Shown: positions 39,240 through 50,216, counted from the first letter of the stretch. The stretch is DNA of 64,000 bases from Listeria monocytogenes (GCF_013282665.1 NZ_CP054041.1:1188501-1252500), one strand, 5' to 3'. The notes: generated from the sequence alone by a model not told the origin. Numbers and translations: made by a program.

Positions 39240-39968
39240 ATGCTACCGGTTTTTATTTGTGAAGATAACAGAATGCAGCGAGAAAGGTTAACGAAATATA
39301 TTGAAGACTATATTATGGTTGAACATTTTGATATGAAGTTAGAACTTTCAACAGGAGATCCGTTTGAGTTAGTATCACGAATGCCTACACATCAAGGTAT
39401 GGGACTTTATTTTTTAGACATTGATTTAGGACAACCGGACATGAATGGTTTTGAATTAGCTCAAGAAATTCGGAAATTTGATCCGCGCGGTTTCATTATT
39501 TTTATTACAACACATGCGGAATTAAGTTATATGACTTTCACGTATAAGGTGGAAGCGCTTGATTATATCATTAAAGACGATATTGATATGTTGCATGACC
39601 GAGTGCTTTCTTGTATGAAGCAAGCGGAAGAACGAATTTCTAATGACCAAGATATGCAGAAGTATTTTACATTTAAAGTATCGGATAAGAAGATTATTCA
39701 TGAGTTGTTAGATGATATCTTGTTTTTTGAGACAGCGCCAACTATTCATAAAGTAATTTTACATGGCAAAAATCGTCAGGTGGAGTTTTATGGTAAGTTG
39801 AAGAATATTGAGAAAATGTTGGACGAATCGTTTTATCGGTGCCACAGGTCATATATTGTGAATAAGAAAAATATTCACGAATTAGATACGACAAAAGGTG
39901 TGGTGAAGATGTCTAATGGAGAAAATTGTTATGCATCGTCGAAATTAATTAAAAGCTTGAGTCTATAA
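39240..39968 (+). CDS. agrA: AgrA response regulator (LytTR family)
   Basis: 242 residues: receiver domain with acidic ED near the start (PVFICEDN), phospho-Asp in YFLDIDLGQPDMNG (about residue 59-61) and Lys in VEALDYIIKDD, then a LytTR DNA-binding domain (about 140-240; RCHRSYIVNKKNI). Activates the agr promoter and, by family knowledge, adhesion and virulence-related genes in Listeria. Terminator follows. Confidence 0.95.
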   Translation: MLPVFICEDNRMQRERLTKYIEDYIMVEHFDMKLELSTGDPFELVSRMPTHQGMGLYFLDIDLGQPDMNGFELAQEIRKFDPRGFIIFITTHAELSYMTFTYKVEALDYIIKDDIDMLHDRVLSCMKQAEERISNDQDMQKYFTFKVSDKKIIHELLDDILFFETAPTIHKVILHGKNRQVEFYGKLKNIEKMLDESFYRCHRSYIVNKKNIHELDTTKGVVKMSNGENCYASSKLIKSLSL

Positions 39969-39995
39969 AAGTGGCCTTGAAGGTCGCTTTTTTTG
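39966..39995 (+). terminator. Terminator of the agr operon
   Basis: AAAGTGGCC pairs with GGTCGCTTT (with a G-U step) around TTGAA, followed by TTTTT. Confidence 0.75.
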
Positions 39996-40134
39996 TACAG
40001 TGCCATGTTCGGGTTTGATGAAATGAGGAAATATGGGTAAAATAATAGTGATGAATTGTTAGTTAAATTTATGTTATGATATAGATACTCAAATTCAGAC
40101 AAAAGGTATGTAAAAAAATGGGGAGCTGGATGAA

Positions 40135-42108
40135 ATGTCAGGCTATTTTCAAAAACGAATGCTTAAATATCCATTATACGGTCTGATTGCGGCGACAATT
40201 ATTTTGAGCGTAATCACGTTCTTTTTTTCGTGGTGGCTTTCTGCGTTAGTTGTTGTTGGTGGGATTATTCTTACGGTTGCGATGTTTTATTTTGAATATC
40301 GCTTGAATGAAGACGTTCAATTATATGTTTCGAATTTAACGTATCGGATTAAGCGTAGTGAAGAAGAAGCGCTTGTTGAAATGCCGATGGGAATACTTCT
40401 GTATGATGAACATTACAAAATCGAATGGGTTAACCCGTTTATGTCGAAATACTTTGATAAGGCAGAGCTGATTGGGGAATCTTTGGAAGAAGTAGGACCG
40501 GAATTTTTGGACGTTATTACTGGAAATGATGAGAAGGGAATTATGTCGATTGCTTGGCGTGATCACCGTTTTGATACGATAGTAAAGCGTAAGGAACGAA
40601 TCTTGTATTTATATGACCGAACAGAATATTATGATTTAAATAAGAAATTTCAGGCGAATAAATCTGTTTTTGCGGTTATTTTCTTAGATAATTATGATGA
40701 ATGGGCGCAGGGCATGGATGATAGACGACGTAGCGCTTTAAATAATTTGGTGACGTCGATGTTGACTAACTGGGCCAGGGAGCATCGTATCTATTTGAAA
40801 CGGATTTCTACGGATCGTTTTATGGCCTTTTTGACAGAGGAAATGTTGAAGCGGTTGGAGGAAGAGAAGTTTCAAATCTTGGACCGGATTCGCGAACGGA
40901 CGTCGAAGCAAAATATCCCATTAACGCTTAGTATTGGGATTGGTTATAAGGAAGATGATTTGATTCAGCTGGCGGATTTGGCACAGTCTAGTTTGGACCT
41001 TGCTTTAGGGCGCGGCGGCGATCAGGTCGTAATTAAGCAACCTGAAGGAAAAGTGCGTTTTTATGGCGGGAAAACAAATCCGATGGAAAAACGGACTCGT
41101 GTCCGTGCACGTGTTATCTCGCAAGCTTTGCAAGAGCTGATTACGCAAAGTGATCAAGTTTTTGTTATGGGGCACCGCTATCCGGATATGGATGTAATTG
41201 GTTCGAGTCTTGGAGTGATGCGGATTGCTGAGATGAATAATCGGAATGCTTATGTGGTTGTGGAACCTGGCAAAATGAGTCCAGATGTGAAGCGATTAAT
41301 GAATGAAATTGAAGAATATCCAAATGTGATTAAAAATATTGTTACACCGCAAGTTGCGCTAGAAAATATCACGGAGAAGAGTTTGCTTGTGGTTGTTGAT
41401 ACGCACAAACCTTCGATGGTTATTAATAAGGAATTGCTTGACTCGGCTACGAATGTGGTAGTTGTCGATCATCACCGTCGTTCAGAGGAATTTGTTGGAA
41501 GTCCGGTGCTTGTTTATATCGAACCATATGCATCCTCCACTGCCGAACTAATTACGGAGTTATTTGAGTACCAACCGGATTTAGAGCAGGTTGGGAAAAT
41601 CGAGGCAACTGCGCTTCTTTCTGGGATTGTTGTTGATACGAAGAACTTTACGCTTCGGACGGGGTCGCGAACGTTTGATGCGGCAAGTTATTTACGGTCG
41701 CTTGGTGCGGACACGATTTTGGTTCAGCAATTTTTGAAGGAAGATATTACTACTTTTACACAGCGGAGTCGTTTAGTGGAGTCGCTTGAAATTTATCATG
41801 ATGGTATGGCAATTGCGACTGGACATGAAGACGAGGAATTCGGCACGGTTATTGCAGCTCAGGCAGCAGATACGATGCTTTCGATGGAAGGCGTGCAGGC
41901 ATCCTTTGTTATTACGCTACGTCCGGATAAATTAATCGGGATTAGCGCGAGATCGCTTGGTCAAATCAATGTGCAAGTCATTATGGAAAAACTAGGCGGT
42001 GGCGGACATTTATCGAATGCAGCCACACAGCTTAAAGATGTTACAATTGCAGAAGCAGAAAAACAATTAATTAGCGCCATTGATGCGTATTGGAAGGGAG
42101 AAACATAA
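40135..42108 (+). CDS. gdpP: GdpP, cyclic-di-AMP phosphodiesterase
   Basis: 657 residues, membrane-bound. Two N-terminal helices (about 12-52), a PAS-like domain (about 82-145, [20 protein letters not shown]), a degenerate GGDEF domain (about 172-305; the motif region reads [10 protein letters not shown]) and a C-terminal DHH-DHHA1 phosphodiesterase: [26 protein letters not shown] and [12 protein letters not shown] hold the metal ligands. Hydrolyses c-di-AMP to pApA and so affects osmotic and beta-lactam tolerance. rplI starts two bases after its stop codon. Confidence 0.95.
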   Translation: MSGYFQKRMLKYPLYGLIAATIILSVITFFFSWWLSALVVVGGIILTVAMFYFEYRLNEDVQLYVSNLTYRIKRSEEEALVEMPMGILLYDEHYKIEWVNPFMSKYFDKAELIGESLEEVGPEFLDVITGNDEKGIMSIAWRDHRFDTIVKRKERILYLYDRTEYYDLNKKFQANKSVFAVIFLDNYDEWAQGMDDRRRSALNNLVTSMLTNWAREHRIYLKRISTDRFMAFLTEEMLKRLEEEKFQILDRIRERTSKQNIPLTLSIGIGYKEDDLIQLADLAQSSLDLALGRGGDQVVIKQPEGKVRFYGGKTNPMEKRTRVRARVISQALQELITQSDQVFVMGHRYPDMDVIGSSLGVMRIAEMNNRNAYVVVEPGKMSPDVKRLMNEIEEYPNVIKNIVTPQVALENITEKSLLVVVDTHKPSMVINKELLDSATNVVVVDHHRRSEEFVGSPVLVYIEPYASSTAELITELFEYQPDLEQVGKIEATALLSGIVVDTKNFTLRTGSRTFDAASYLRSLGADTILVQQFLKEDITTFTQRSRLVESLEIYHDGMAIATGHEDEEFGTVIAAQAADTMLSMEGVQASFVITLRPDKLIGISARSLGQINVQVIMEKLGGGGHLSNAATQLKDVTIAEAEKQLISAIDAYWKGET

Positions 42109-42110
42109 TT

Positions 42111-42557
42111 ATGAAAGTTATTTTTTTAAAAGACGTAAAAGGTAAAGGGAAAAAAGGTGAAACTAAAAATGTTGCTGATGGTTACGCAAACAATTTTTTA
42201 ATTAAAAATGGTTACGCAGTTGAGGCTAACAATGCGGCTTTAAGCACTCTTTCAGCGCAAAAGAAAAAAGAAGATAAATTAGCTGCGGAAGAACTAGCTG
42301 AAGCAAAAGCTTTGAAAGAAAAAATGGAAAATTTAACAGTGGAATTAAAAGCGAAGTCTGGTGAAGGCGGTAGATTGTTTGGTTCTATTACATCTAAACA
42401 AATTGCTCAAGCGCTTGAAAAAACACATGGTATTAAAATAGATAAACGTAAAATGGACTTACCAGAAGCAATTCGAGCTTTAGGACATACGAAGGTGCCG
42501 GTGAAATTGCACCATGAAGTAACGGCAACACTTGATGTACATGTGAGTGAAGAATAA
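42111..42557 (+). CDS. rplI: 50S ribosomal protein L9
   Basis: 148 residues, L9: [21 protein letters not shown] opening (given in part), central long helix rich in Lys/Glu, and C-terminal domain with [19 protein letters not shown] 42111 is set by SD AAGGGAG; earlier in-frame ATGs lie inside gdpP. Conserved gdpP-rplI-dnaB order. Confidence 0.96.
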   Translation: MKVIFLKDVKGKGKKGETKNVADGYANNFLIKNGYAVEANNAALSTLSAQKKKEDKLAAEELAEAKALKEKMENLTVELKAKSGEGGRLFGSITSKQIAQALEKTHGIKIDKRKMDLPEAIRALGHTKVPVKLHHEVTATLDVHVSEE

Positions 42558-42581
42558 TTTTTCTTAAGGGAGCGTAAGACA

Positions 42582-43934
42582 GTGGACAATAATTTCCAGG
42601 ACAGAACACCACCACAAAATATTGAAGCCGAACAAGCTGTACTGGGCGCGATATTTCTTGAGCCGAATGCGCTGATTACCGCTTCTGAAATTTTAATGCC
42701 GGATGATTTTTATCGTACTGGTCACCAAATCATTTTTGAAACGATGCTTGATTTGAATGACCACGGGAAAGCTGTCGACGTATTAACGGTTTATGAGGCG
42801 CTTGCTGCCAAAGGTAATTTGGAGGATGCGGGTGGTTTGCCATATTTGACGGAACTATCCGGAGCTGTGCCAACTGCTGCTAACTTAGAATACTATGCGC
42901 ATATTATCGAGGACAAGGCGCTTCTGAGACGTTTAATTAGAACGGCTACACAAATTGCGACAGATGGTTATTCGCGCGAGGACGAGCTCGATATGCTTAT
43001 GGACGAGGCGGAAAAGAGCATCTTGGAAGTTTCGCAACGCAAAAATGTTGGGGCGTTCAAGAATATTAAAGATGTTCTTGTTAAAACATATGATGATATT
43101 GAAATTTTGCATAATCGCAAAGGTGACATTACTGGGATTCCAACTGGATTTAACGAGCTGGATAAAATGACAGCTGGATTTCAACGGAATGATTTAATTA
43201 TTGTTGCCGCGCGTCCTTCCGTTGGTAAAACAGCATTCGCCCTAAATATTGCGCAAAATGTTGCAACGAAAACCGATGAGAATGTGGCCATTTTTAGTTT
43301 GGAAATGGGTGCGGAACAACTTGTTATGCGTATGCTTTGTGCGGAAGGAAATATTAATGCACAGAATTTGAGGACGGGTGCTTTAACGAGTGATGATTGG
43401 CAAAAGCTGACAATCGCTATGGGTACACTTTCTAATTCTGGGATTTATATTGATGATACACCAGGCGTTCGGGTGAATGAGATTCGTTCCAAATGCCGTC
43501 GTTTAAAACAAGAAGCAGGTCTTGGTATGATCGTAATCGATTACTTGCAACTGATTGCAGGGAGCGGTCGTGGTGGCGAAAATAGGCAACAAGAAGTTTC
43601 TGAGATTTCTCGGTCGTTAAAAGCTTTAGCGCGGGAACTTGAAGTGCCAGTTATTGCACTTTCACAGCTATCTCGTAGTGTAGAGCAACGTCAAGATAAA
43701 CGACCAATGATGTCAGATATTCGTGAATCTGGTTCGATTGAGCAAGATGCGGATATTGTAGCCTTTTTATACCGGGAAGATTACTATGACCGGGAAGGTG
43801 AAAATGATGGCACAATTGAGATTATCATTGCGAAACAACGTAATGGTCCAGTTGGTGATGTGAAACTAGCCTTTGTAAAAGAATACAATAAGTTTGTGAA
43901 TTTAGAAGTGCGGTACGACGACGCAATGGCTTAA
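42582..43934 (+). CDS. dnaB: Replicative DNA helicase
   Basis: 450 residues (called DnaC in B. subtilis). N-terminal domain opens PPQNIEAEQAVLGAIFL; RecA-like C-terminal domain with Walker A AARPSVGKTAFALN (about 206-219), Walker B-type MIVIDYLQLI (about 316-325) and the arginine-finger region SDIRESGSIEQDAD. Unwinds DNA at the fork as a hexamer. GTG start with SD AAGGGAG. No intein or insertion. Terminator follows. Confidence 0.96.
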   Translation: MDNNFQDRTPPQNIEAEQAVLGAIFLEPNALITASEILMPDDFYRTGHQIIFETMLDLNDHGKAVDVLTVYEALAAKGNLEDAGGLPYLTELSGAVPTAANLEYYAHIIEDKALLRRLIRTATQIATDGYSREDELDMLMDEAEKSILEVSQRKNVGAFKNIKDVLVKTYDDIEILHNRKGDITGIPTGFNELDKMTAGFQRNDLIIVAARPSVGKTAFALNIAQNVATKTDENVAIFSLEMGAEQLVMRMLCAEGNINAQNLRTGALTSDDWQKLTIAMGTLSNSGIYIDDTPGVRVNEIRSKCRRLKQEAGLGMIVIDYLQLIAGSGRGGENRQQEVSEISRSLKALARELEVPVIALSQLSRSVEQRQDKRPMMSDIRESGSIEQDADIVAFLYREDYYDREGENDGTIEIIIAKQRNGPVGDVKLAFVKEYNKFVNLEVRYDDAMA

Positions 43935-43940
43935 TGAGGA

Positions 43941-43985
43941 AACCTTGTGAAATTCAAATTAGATTTGGAGTTCGCAAGGTTTTTA
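43941..43985 (+). terminator. Terminator of gdpP-rplI-dnaB
   Basis: AACCTTG(T)GAA pairs with TTCGCAAGGTT over a loop that itself can fold, followed by TTTTATTTT. Confidence 0.8.
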
Positions 43986-44047
43986 TTTTATGCAAAAAGG
44001 TAACGTATTACTATTAATGGACTTTGAAATTCCTGTAAAAGGATTAA

Positions 44048-44123
44048 AAAAGCGAACGATAAAATTACCTTGCAAATCAATGTTCGTAAATCCATTGACT
44101 ATTTTGGTGGCAAACGGTACAAT
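44048..44123 (+). promoter_or_regulatory. PurR-box pair and purA promoter
   Basis: AAAAGCGAACGAT (44048-44060) and, inverted, AATGTTCGTAAAT (44079-44091) carry the PurR CGAAC core with an 18-base gap, the arrangement used by the PRPP-sensing PurR repressor of Firmicutes. The promoter TTGACT (44095-44100), 17-base spacer, TACAAT (44118-44123) follows at once. Confidence 0.75.
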
Positions 44124-44192
44124 GTATAGTGGAAAATGAAGAGGCTATGAAAAGCTTGTAGCTATCAAAGACCAATTAAATGAGGTGTTTAA

Positions 44193-45485
44193 ATGTCTTC
44201 AGTTGTTGTAGTAGGAACACAGTGGGGCGATGAAGGAAAAGGGAAGATTACAGATTTTCTTTCCGAAAATGCAGAAGCGATTGCTAGATATCAAGGTGGG
44301 AACAATGCAGGTCATACAATTAAGTTTGATGGCGTAACGTACAAATTACACTTAATTCCATCAGGTATCTTTTACAAAGAAAAAATTAGTGTTATTGGTA
44401 ACGGTATGGTTGTTGATCCAAAAGCTTTAGTGGAAGAATTAAAATATCTTCATGATAAAGGCGTGGATACTTCTAATTTGCGTATTTCTAACCGCGCGCA
44501 CATTATTTTACCGTATCACATTCGTATTGATGAAGCTGACGAAGAACGTAAAGGCGCAAACAAAATCGGTACAACAAAAAAAGGTATCGGTCCAGCTTAC
44601 ATGGATAAAGCAGCGCGTGTAGGTATTCGTATTATTGATTTACTAGATAAAGAAACCTTTAAAGAAAAATTAGAACATAATCTTGGTGAGAAAAACCGTC
44701 TATTAGAACGTTTTTACGAACTAGAAGGCTTTAAACTAGAAGATATTTTAGACGAATATTATGACTATGGTCAACAATTTAAAGAATATGTTTGCGATAC
44801 GTCTGTTGTTTTAAATGATGCATTAGATGATGGCAAACGTGTATTATTTGAAGGTGCGCAAGGGGTTATGCTTGATATTGATCAAGGGACATATCCGTTT
44901 GTAACTTCAAGTAACCCGATTGCTGGTGGTGTAACTATTGGTAGTGGTGTTGGCCCTTCAAAAATCAATCATGTTGTTGGTGTGGCGAAAGCTTATACAA
45001 CGCGTGTTGGTGATGGTCCTTTCCCAACAGAATTATTTGATTCTATTGGTGACACTATTCGTGAAGTTGGTCATGAATATGGTACAACTACTGGTCGTCC
45101 GCGTCGTGTAGGTTGGTTTGATAGTGTAGTGGTTCGTCATGCGCGTCGTGTTAGTGGATTAACAGATTTATCGTTAACACTACTTGATGTTTTGACAGGA
45201 ATCGAGACACTTAAAATCTGTGTAGCTTATAAATTAGACGGAAAAACAATTACAGAATTCCCAGCAAGCTTGAAAGACTTAGCTCGTTGCGAACCTGTTT
45301 ATGAAGAACTTCCAGGTTGGACGGAAGATATTACTGGGGTTACATCACTTGATGACCTTCCAGTGAACTGTCGTCATTACATGGAGCGTATCGCGCAACT
45401 TACTGGTGTTCAAGTTTCCATGTTCTCTGTAGGTCCTGATCGTGCTCAAACACACGTAATTAAAAGTGTATGGCGTTTAGCTTAA
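44193..45485 (+). CDS. purA: Adenylosuccinate synthetase
   Basis: 430 residues. Joins IMP and aspartate using GTP in AMP synthesis. [17 protein letters not shown] (GTP loop, given in part), [22 protein letters not shown], and [14 protein letters not shown] are family signatures. SD TGAGGTG. Single gene with PurR boxes upstream and a strong terminator downstream. Confidence 0.97.
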   Translation: MSSVVVVGTQWGDEGKGKITDFLSENAEAIARYQGGNNAGHTIKFDGVTYKLHLIPSGIFYKEKISVIGNGMVVDPKALVEELKYLHDKGVDTSNLRISNRAHIILPYHIRIDEADEERKGANKIGTTKKGIGPAYMDKAARVGIRIIDLLDKETFKEKLEHNLGEKNRLLERFYELEGFKLEDILDEYYDYGQQFKEYVCDTSVVLNDALDDGKRVLFEGAQGVMLDIDQGTYPFVTSSNPIAGGVTIGSGVGPSKINHVVGVAKAYTTRVGDGPFPTELFDSIGDTIREVGHEYGTTTGRPRRVGWFDSVVVRHARRVSGLTDLSLTLLDVLTGIETLKICVAYKLDGKTITEFPASLKDLARCEPVYEELPGWTEDITGVTSLDDLPVNCRHYMERIAQLTGVQVSMFSVGPDRAQTHVIKSVWRLA

Positions 45486-45498
45486 TAGTGTCATTATC

Positions 45499-45535
45499 AA
45501 GCCTCTCTAGGTTGTATTCCTAGAGAGGCTTTTTG
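45499..45535 (+). terminator. Terminator of purA
   Basis: AAGCCTCTCTAGG pairs with CCTAGAGAGGCTT around TTGTATT, followed by TTT. Confidence 0.93.
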
Positions 45536-45787
45536 AGTGTAAAAAAATGGTTATGATTGCGAGAAAGTATACAATTCATAGCTTGAAAAGTTGAATAAGT
45601 TAACAAAAGAGAATATAGATTGTGAAAAACACATCTTTACTTATGGGGGCAACACCTTAAAAAGCTTACGTACCAATACTTTTTAGCTGTTTTATTCGTA
45701 TTTCTGTCACATTTTGTTTTGTGAATTCATGATATAATTTGAAAGTGATATCTTATTCACAATAGATAATAAGAGGAGATGAAGTGA
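45536..45787 (+). promoter_or_regulatory. Leader region of the T7SS locus with extended -10 promoter
   Basis: AT-rich region upstream of esxA. TGATATAAT (45730-45738) is an extended -10 element with no good -35, 50 bases before the esxA start. No gene or recognised RNA in the rest. Confidence 0.5.
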
Positions 45788-46081
45788 ATGTCAGGTCAAA
45801 TTCGTATGAGTCCTAGTGAACTACGTGATCGCGCTAAAACTTACGGTCAAAGTGGTAGAGATATTGAGGATATTCTAAGCCGTTTGAGCCAGCTACAAGA
45901 TCAACTTCGTAGCGAATGGGAAGGTCAAGCTTTTGTACGTTTTGATGAGCAATTTGAGCAATTAAAACCAAAAGTGACTGAATTCGCTAACTTGATGGAT
46001 CAAATTAATGATCAACTTGAGAAGACAGCAAACGCAGTAGAAGAGCACGATCAACAACTTTCTCAAAACTTCGGATTCTAA
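45788..46081 (+). CDS. esxA: EsxA, WXG100-family T7SS substrate
   Basis: 97 residues, two helices joined by the WEG turn (SEWEGQAF, about 39-46), the WXG100 hallmark. Secreted through the type VII system as a dimer; also needed for secretion of other substrates. The C-terminus carries the YxxxD/E-like helix end region and AVEEHDQQLSQNFGF. SD AGAGGAG. First gene of the locus, but a terminator hairpin separates it from esaA. Confidence 0.96.
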   Translation: MSGQIRMSPSELRDRAKTYGQSGRDIEDILSRLSQLQDQLRSEWEGQAFVRFDEQFEQLKPKVTEFANLMDQINDQLEKTANAVEEHDQQLSQNFGF

Positions 46082-46130
46082 AAATCAACAAAAAGTGGGG
46101 CATACATACAAATATAGTTGGATGCTTTAC

Positions 46131-46163
46131 GAAAAGCCATGCAGTTTTTTGCATGGCTTTTTC
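46131..46163 (+). terminator. Terminator between esxA and esaA
   Basis: GAAAAGCCATGCA pairs with TGCATGGCTTTTT around GTTTTT. Probably lets esxA be made in excess of the membrane machinery. Confidence 0.85.
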
Positions 46164-46229
46164 TAAAATAGAAAGTATATGCCTAAAAAGGTATTAATAT
46201 AAAAAAGACACAGCGGGAGTGGGATATGA

Positions 46230-49200
46230 ATGAAGAAAGTAAAATGGAGTATTTTACTCTTTTTAACCTTGGCGATTTTTCTGTCGGCTGGCATTACTTA
46301 TTTGGCCTTAAACCAAGGAGCAAATAAAGAAAAAGAGAGCGTTAAAAAAGCGCATAAAATGACTATTGCGCTTGTAAACGAGGATCAAGGCGATAAGTTC
46401 CAAGGAAAGCGAGTAGAGTTCGGGAACCAGTTTGTAAAAAGTATTGAAAAAGACGATGAACATGAATGGTACGTTGTAAGCCGTGGTGTTGCAGAAAGTG
46501 GCTTAAAGCGAGATGTATACAATATGATGATTGTTATTCCAAGTGACTTTTCGACAAAAGCTTTATCGATGACTTCAGATGCTCCAGAAAAAGTGATGAT
46601 TAGCTATAAAGTAAACGACGTGGGAAATAGCGATTTAAAAGCAGAAGCGGAAAAAACAGCAGCTTCTGTACTAGAAGATTTCAATTCGCGGATTATTGAT
46701 GTTTATTTCGCGAGCATTTTAACAACGTTGCAAGAAGCGCAAGATAACATCGGAACCTTAGTGAAAGAAGAGAAGAAGTACGACGCAATCTATAATAAAG
46801 ATATCAATAATCCGCTATCAAATTACACACAACAATTTAAAACGGTCCAAGATTATACCGGTACTTCCAAAGAAAGTTTTCAAGGATTTCAGGAAATAAT
46901 GAAGGAATTTGAAGAAAGTTTAAATACTGCTAAACAAGAAAATACGGAACATATGAAAAACATGGACGCTTTTACAAAAACGCAAGAAGAAAATGCTCCT
47001 TTTGGTGCTAAATTTGCGGAAAACTTACAGGCATTTGACGCTTCTTTGACAGCAGACGATATTAGAACGCAAACTGCAGCACTCGAAAAAGCCAATAATC
47101 AAATGACTTCGGAGTTCCAAATTTTAGAAGGAAATAATTCTTTATTATCTCAGACCCAGGCTTTGCAAAACTATATCACGGAAACCAATGCGCGAATGGA
47201 AGCCCTAGATGCAGAAATTACGGGGACACTTGAAAATGATTTTCGAACTGCTGTAAGTAAAGATTTAATACGGATTTTACAAGAAAATGACTACTCTGAT
47301 AGATTAAATGAAATCGGTTTGAAAGATTTAGCTGGAGAAGATGTTAATGTTGGTTTTAATAATATGCTTGTCAATACAATTAAAGCTTTACCAACATATA
47401 ATACGGAGCAATTAGTTTCTATTGGGCTTGATGAAGAAATGTACAAAAATGTTATCGCGCTCTCGAAAAAATACTATAGTAGTCACCGTAATGCTTTTGG
47501 AGATGATTTTAATTTTACAAATGAGTTAAAAGCTTTGCCAACGGATGAACTAAAAAGTAGCGCAGTTAACAAATTAAAATCAGAAGGTTTACCTTTAGAA
47601 AGTAATACTGTAACTGTACCGAGTAGCGAATATATTACAGAGATTATAGTGACTTTAGACGAAAATTTCACTTTTGAAAATGTTGTAGGTCTTGTAAATG
47701 ATCAATCTGGGATAGTTCATAAAACCGCATATGGTGAAAACGGATTAAGGCTAGTTGTTCCTGCAATGGGGTATCCAGTGGAACTTAAAATCACTGGGAC
47801 AGCGAAACTGAAAGAAGGGGCAAATGTTCCTTTAGTAGGCGCGGTAAATTGGAATGCAACTATGCAGCAATATGAAAAGAATGACTATCCGATGATGCCG
47901 TCCATTCCTTCCCAACTGGATCCGAATACACCGGCACTTGATCCAACGTCAGTGAGTTCGCTAGTAACTAGAAAAGAACTTGTGCCAATTAAGGTGACAG
48001 AGCCAACCTATCTTAGTGAAACAACCACAGCAGTAAAAGCAATAACAAATACTGTAAAAGACTACTACGCATTACAAGTGTTATTTGATTTATATTATGG
48101 AATTAACGCAAATGACTCCGTACAAATGCCGGACTTTAGTAGTTATGAGGTAACCTTAGAAAATTCAGCAAAACCGACTTCTTATTATTATATTTTTAAT
48201 AAGGAAGATATCATCAGTAATTTTGTAAATCTAACGACAGATCGTTTTGTTGCGGATTATACGAAAAAAATAAAAGCCTTTGAAAAACGAATTGCTGATT
48301 ATAGATATACGATGGCTGAAGCAAATTCGCGGTCAGAAGATGTAACTAATAGGCTGACTGAGACGACGCAAGAAGCAATTAATTTAAATACCAATTTAGC
48401 ACTAACACTAGAAAACCTAGAAACTTGGCGCGATGCCAGCAAAAACCTAATGAAAGAAAATGATGTAGTCTTAGGGAAGTCTGGAGAAGAAGGAATGATG
48501 GTACTACAGCTAAGTTCTGAATTTGCTGGACTTTTAGCGAAAAGTGAATCGCTTGCTGGAACTTCAGAAGGTAACTTGAAATCAGCTGAAGTCGTGTATA
48601 AAACTTTTGATGCGATTGACGAAGAAGCCAAAAATATTCAAAAGAGCGGGGAAACATTAGTAAAAGAAGCTGCTACTTTATCAGACGACTTAGGCGAAAA
48701 ACTGAAAGATGATCAAACTTTCCAGAAAAATTTTGCTAAAGTAATGAAAAATAGCCGTGTTGGTGATAGACAAAATGAAAATCTATACAGTTTCTTAAGT
48801 AATCCAGTAGATAAGATGAACGCGGGAACTATTATCGCGGGAGACAAATCTATGCCTTACTTTATGATTTTAATTTGTACAATTTTAGCTATTTTCACTA
48901 GTTATGTAATTTCTCATCAAGAGAAGAAACGGGAACAATTGAATGAATTTGAACAAGAACTATCAATAGTCTTTAAAAATATTCCAATTACGTTCTTAAC
49001 AATTTGTATAGGGATTATTGAAGGACTAGTTATCGGCGCTATTTCAGGTTTTATTTTTGGAGTAGGAGAGATTGGAATGTTTCTTTGGATTGGCGTGTGT
49101 GTTCTGATTATGATGGCGCTTGTTACTGCCTTCTCTTATCTACTACGTCAGTTAAACATGATTGGTATGTCCGTTGTTTTGATAATACTAAGCTTGTATT

Positions 49201-49445
49201 TATTCTTAACCGATGCAGTGGGTCTGAATATTGATAACGAATCAATTTTTGCGACCTTTAGAAAATTTTCACCACTACAATATATGGAGCAACTATTAAA
49301 TGGAATCTTAAGTATGCAACAAGATTACATTATTATTGTTTACAGTTTAATCGGTGTGACCCTTCTATTTACAGGACTTAACCTATTTGTTTGGCATCGT
49401 TCAAAGAATGACGATACGGAGGAGGAGTATTCAGATGAAATTTAA
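46230..49445 (+). CDS. esaA: EsaA, T7SS membrane component
   Basis: 1,071 residues: one N-terminal membrane helix (about 7-26), a very long extracellular region (about 30-870) with coiled-coil stretches at both ends, and five to six C-terminal helices (about 873-1055). This is the YhgE/Pip-like architecture of EsaA, which forms an extracellular dimeric stalk of the Firmicute T7SS. SD AGCGGGAGTGGG. The end overlaps essA by 11 bases. Confidence 0.93.
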   Translation: MKKVKWSILLFLTLAIFLSAGITYLALNQGANKEKESVKKAHKMTIALVNEDQGDKFQGKRVEFGNQFVKSIEKDDEHEWYVVSRGVAESGLKRDVYNMMIVIPSDFSTKALSMTSDAPEKVMISYKVNDVGNSDLKAEAEKTAASVLEDFNSRIIDVYFASILTTLQEAQDNIGTLVKEEKKYDAIYNKDINNPLSNYTQQFKTVQDYTGTSKESFQGFQEIMKEFEESLNTAKQENTEHMKNMDAFTKTQEENAPFGAKFAENLQAFDASLTADDIRTQTAALEKANNQMTSEFQILEGNNSLLSQTQALQNYITETNARMEALDAEITGTLENDFRTAVSKDLIRILQENDYSDRLNEIGLKDLAGEDVNVGFNNMLVNTIKALPTYNTEQLVSIGLDEEMYKNVIALSKKYYSSHRNAFGDDFNFTNELKALPTDELKSSAVNKLKSEGLPLESNTVTVPSSEYITEIIVTLDENFTFENVVGLVNDQSGIVHKTAYGENGLRLVVPAMGYPVELKITGTAKLKEGANVPLVGAVNWNATMQQYEKNDYPMMPSIPSQLDPNTPALDPTSVSSLVTRKELVPIKVTEPTYLSETTTAVKAITNTVKDYYALQVLFDLYYGINANDSVQMPDFSSYEVTLENSAKPTSYYYIFNKEDIISNFVNLTTDRFVADYTKKIKAFEKRIADYRYTMAEANSRSEDVTNRLTETTQEAINLNTNLALTLENLETWRDASKNLMKENDVVLGKSGEEGMMVLQLSSEFAGLLAKSESLAGTSEGNLKSAEVVYKTFDAIDEEAKNIQKSGETLVKEAATLSDDLGEKLKDDQTFQKNFAKVMKNSRVGDRQNENLYSFLSNPVDKMNAGTIIAGDKSMPYFMILICTILAIFTSYVISHQEKKREQLNEFEQELSIVFKNIPITFLTICIGIIEGLVIGAISGFIFGVGEIGMFLWIGVCVLIMMALVTAFSYLLRQLNMIGMSVVLIILSLYLFLTDAVGLNIDNESIFATFRKFSPLQYMEQLLNGILSMQQDYIIIVYSLIGVTLLFTGLNLFVWHRSKNDDTEEEYSDEI

Positions 49446-49947
49446 AATAGCCGCCTTTCTTTTCCTAATTTGTTTTGCTTTTGCTCCAAGTGCATTAGCA
49501 GCAGAGTCTGATAGTTACCTTGAAAACAGCGGCAAAATGGAAATTAAAACAGATCGGCTTCAAAAAACAAATGAGGAAAAAACAAAAGAACTAGAAAACA
49601 TGGAAGAAACTGAGTTGGATAAACAAGGTATTCCTCTTTTCACGGATGAAATGGATAAGAAAATTGCGAAACAAAAAGCGGCAGAGAAAGCGGAATATGA
49701 CCGGATTAAGGACGCGCTTTTTGAAAAAGCGCCTTCTGCTGGAGAAACAGTTAAGACGACAAAAGCGAAGTTGTTCACAGGAGATTACAAAACTGCTGAA
49801 GTAGCGACTGACACAGCTACTTCAGAAACGAATGTAGAGGATGAAAATAAAAAGACAAAGCAAAAAACAATTGGCGGAGCAATCGCAGGCATACTTGTGG
49901 CCTTAGCGGGCGGAATTTATGTGGCTGCGCGAAATGTTTTTGAATAG
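49435..49947 (+). CDS. essA: EssA, T7SS membrane component
   Basis: 170 residues: N-terminal signal-like segment (about 1-21, ending PSALAAE), charged middle and a C-terminal membrane helix TIGGAIAGILVALAGG (about 144-165). Small membrane part of the T7SS. ATG 49435 follows a very strong SD GGAGGAGGAG inside the end of esaA; a longer frame from 49387 has no SD. Confidence 0.88.
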   Translation: MKFKIAAFLFLICFAFAPSALAAESDSYLENSGKMEIKTDRLQKTNEEKTKELENMEETELDKQGIPLFTDEMDKKIAKQKAAEKAEYDRIKDALFEKAPSAGETVKTTKAKLFTGDYKTAEVATDTATSETNVEDENKKTKQKTIGGAIAGILVALAGGIYVAARNVFE

Positions 49948-49964
49948 AAAGCGGGGAGTTTTAA

Positions 49965-50216
49965 ATGGCTAAAAATACACATATGAATGTAACAGTTGAT
50001 TTTACAAACTGGGGTGCGGGCAAGTACGATTTGCGTATTCCCGTGCACCAACCAATCAAAGCACTAATTATTAATTTGGCCGAAACACTCAAAATAGAGT
50101 ATAAAGATTTGTCCAAATGTACGATAAAAACAACAAATAAGGCAATTTTACTTAGCGATGATGATAAATTAACTAATTTTCAAATTGCTGATGGAGATAT
50201 CTTAGAAATTTTATAG
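49965..50216 (+). CDS. esaB: EsaB, ubiquitin-like T7SS protein
   Basis: 83 residues, YukD-type ubiquitin fold (HMNVTVDFTNWGAGKYDLRI; DDDKLTNFQIADGDILEIL). Cytosolic regulatory/assembly component. SD AAGCGGGGAG. Position between essA and essB is standard. Confidence 0.92.
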   Translation: MAKNTHMNVTVDFTNWGAGKYDLRIPVHQPIKALIINLAETLKIEYKDLSKCTIKTTNKAILLSDDDKLTNFQIADGDILEIL

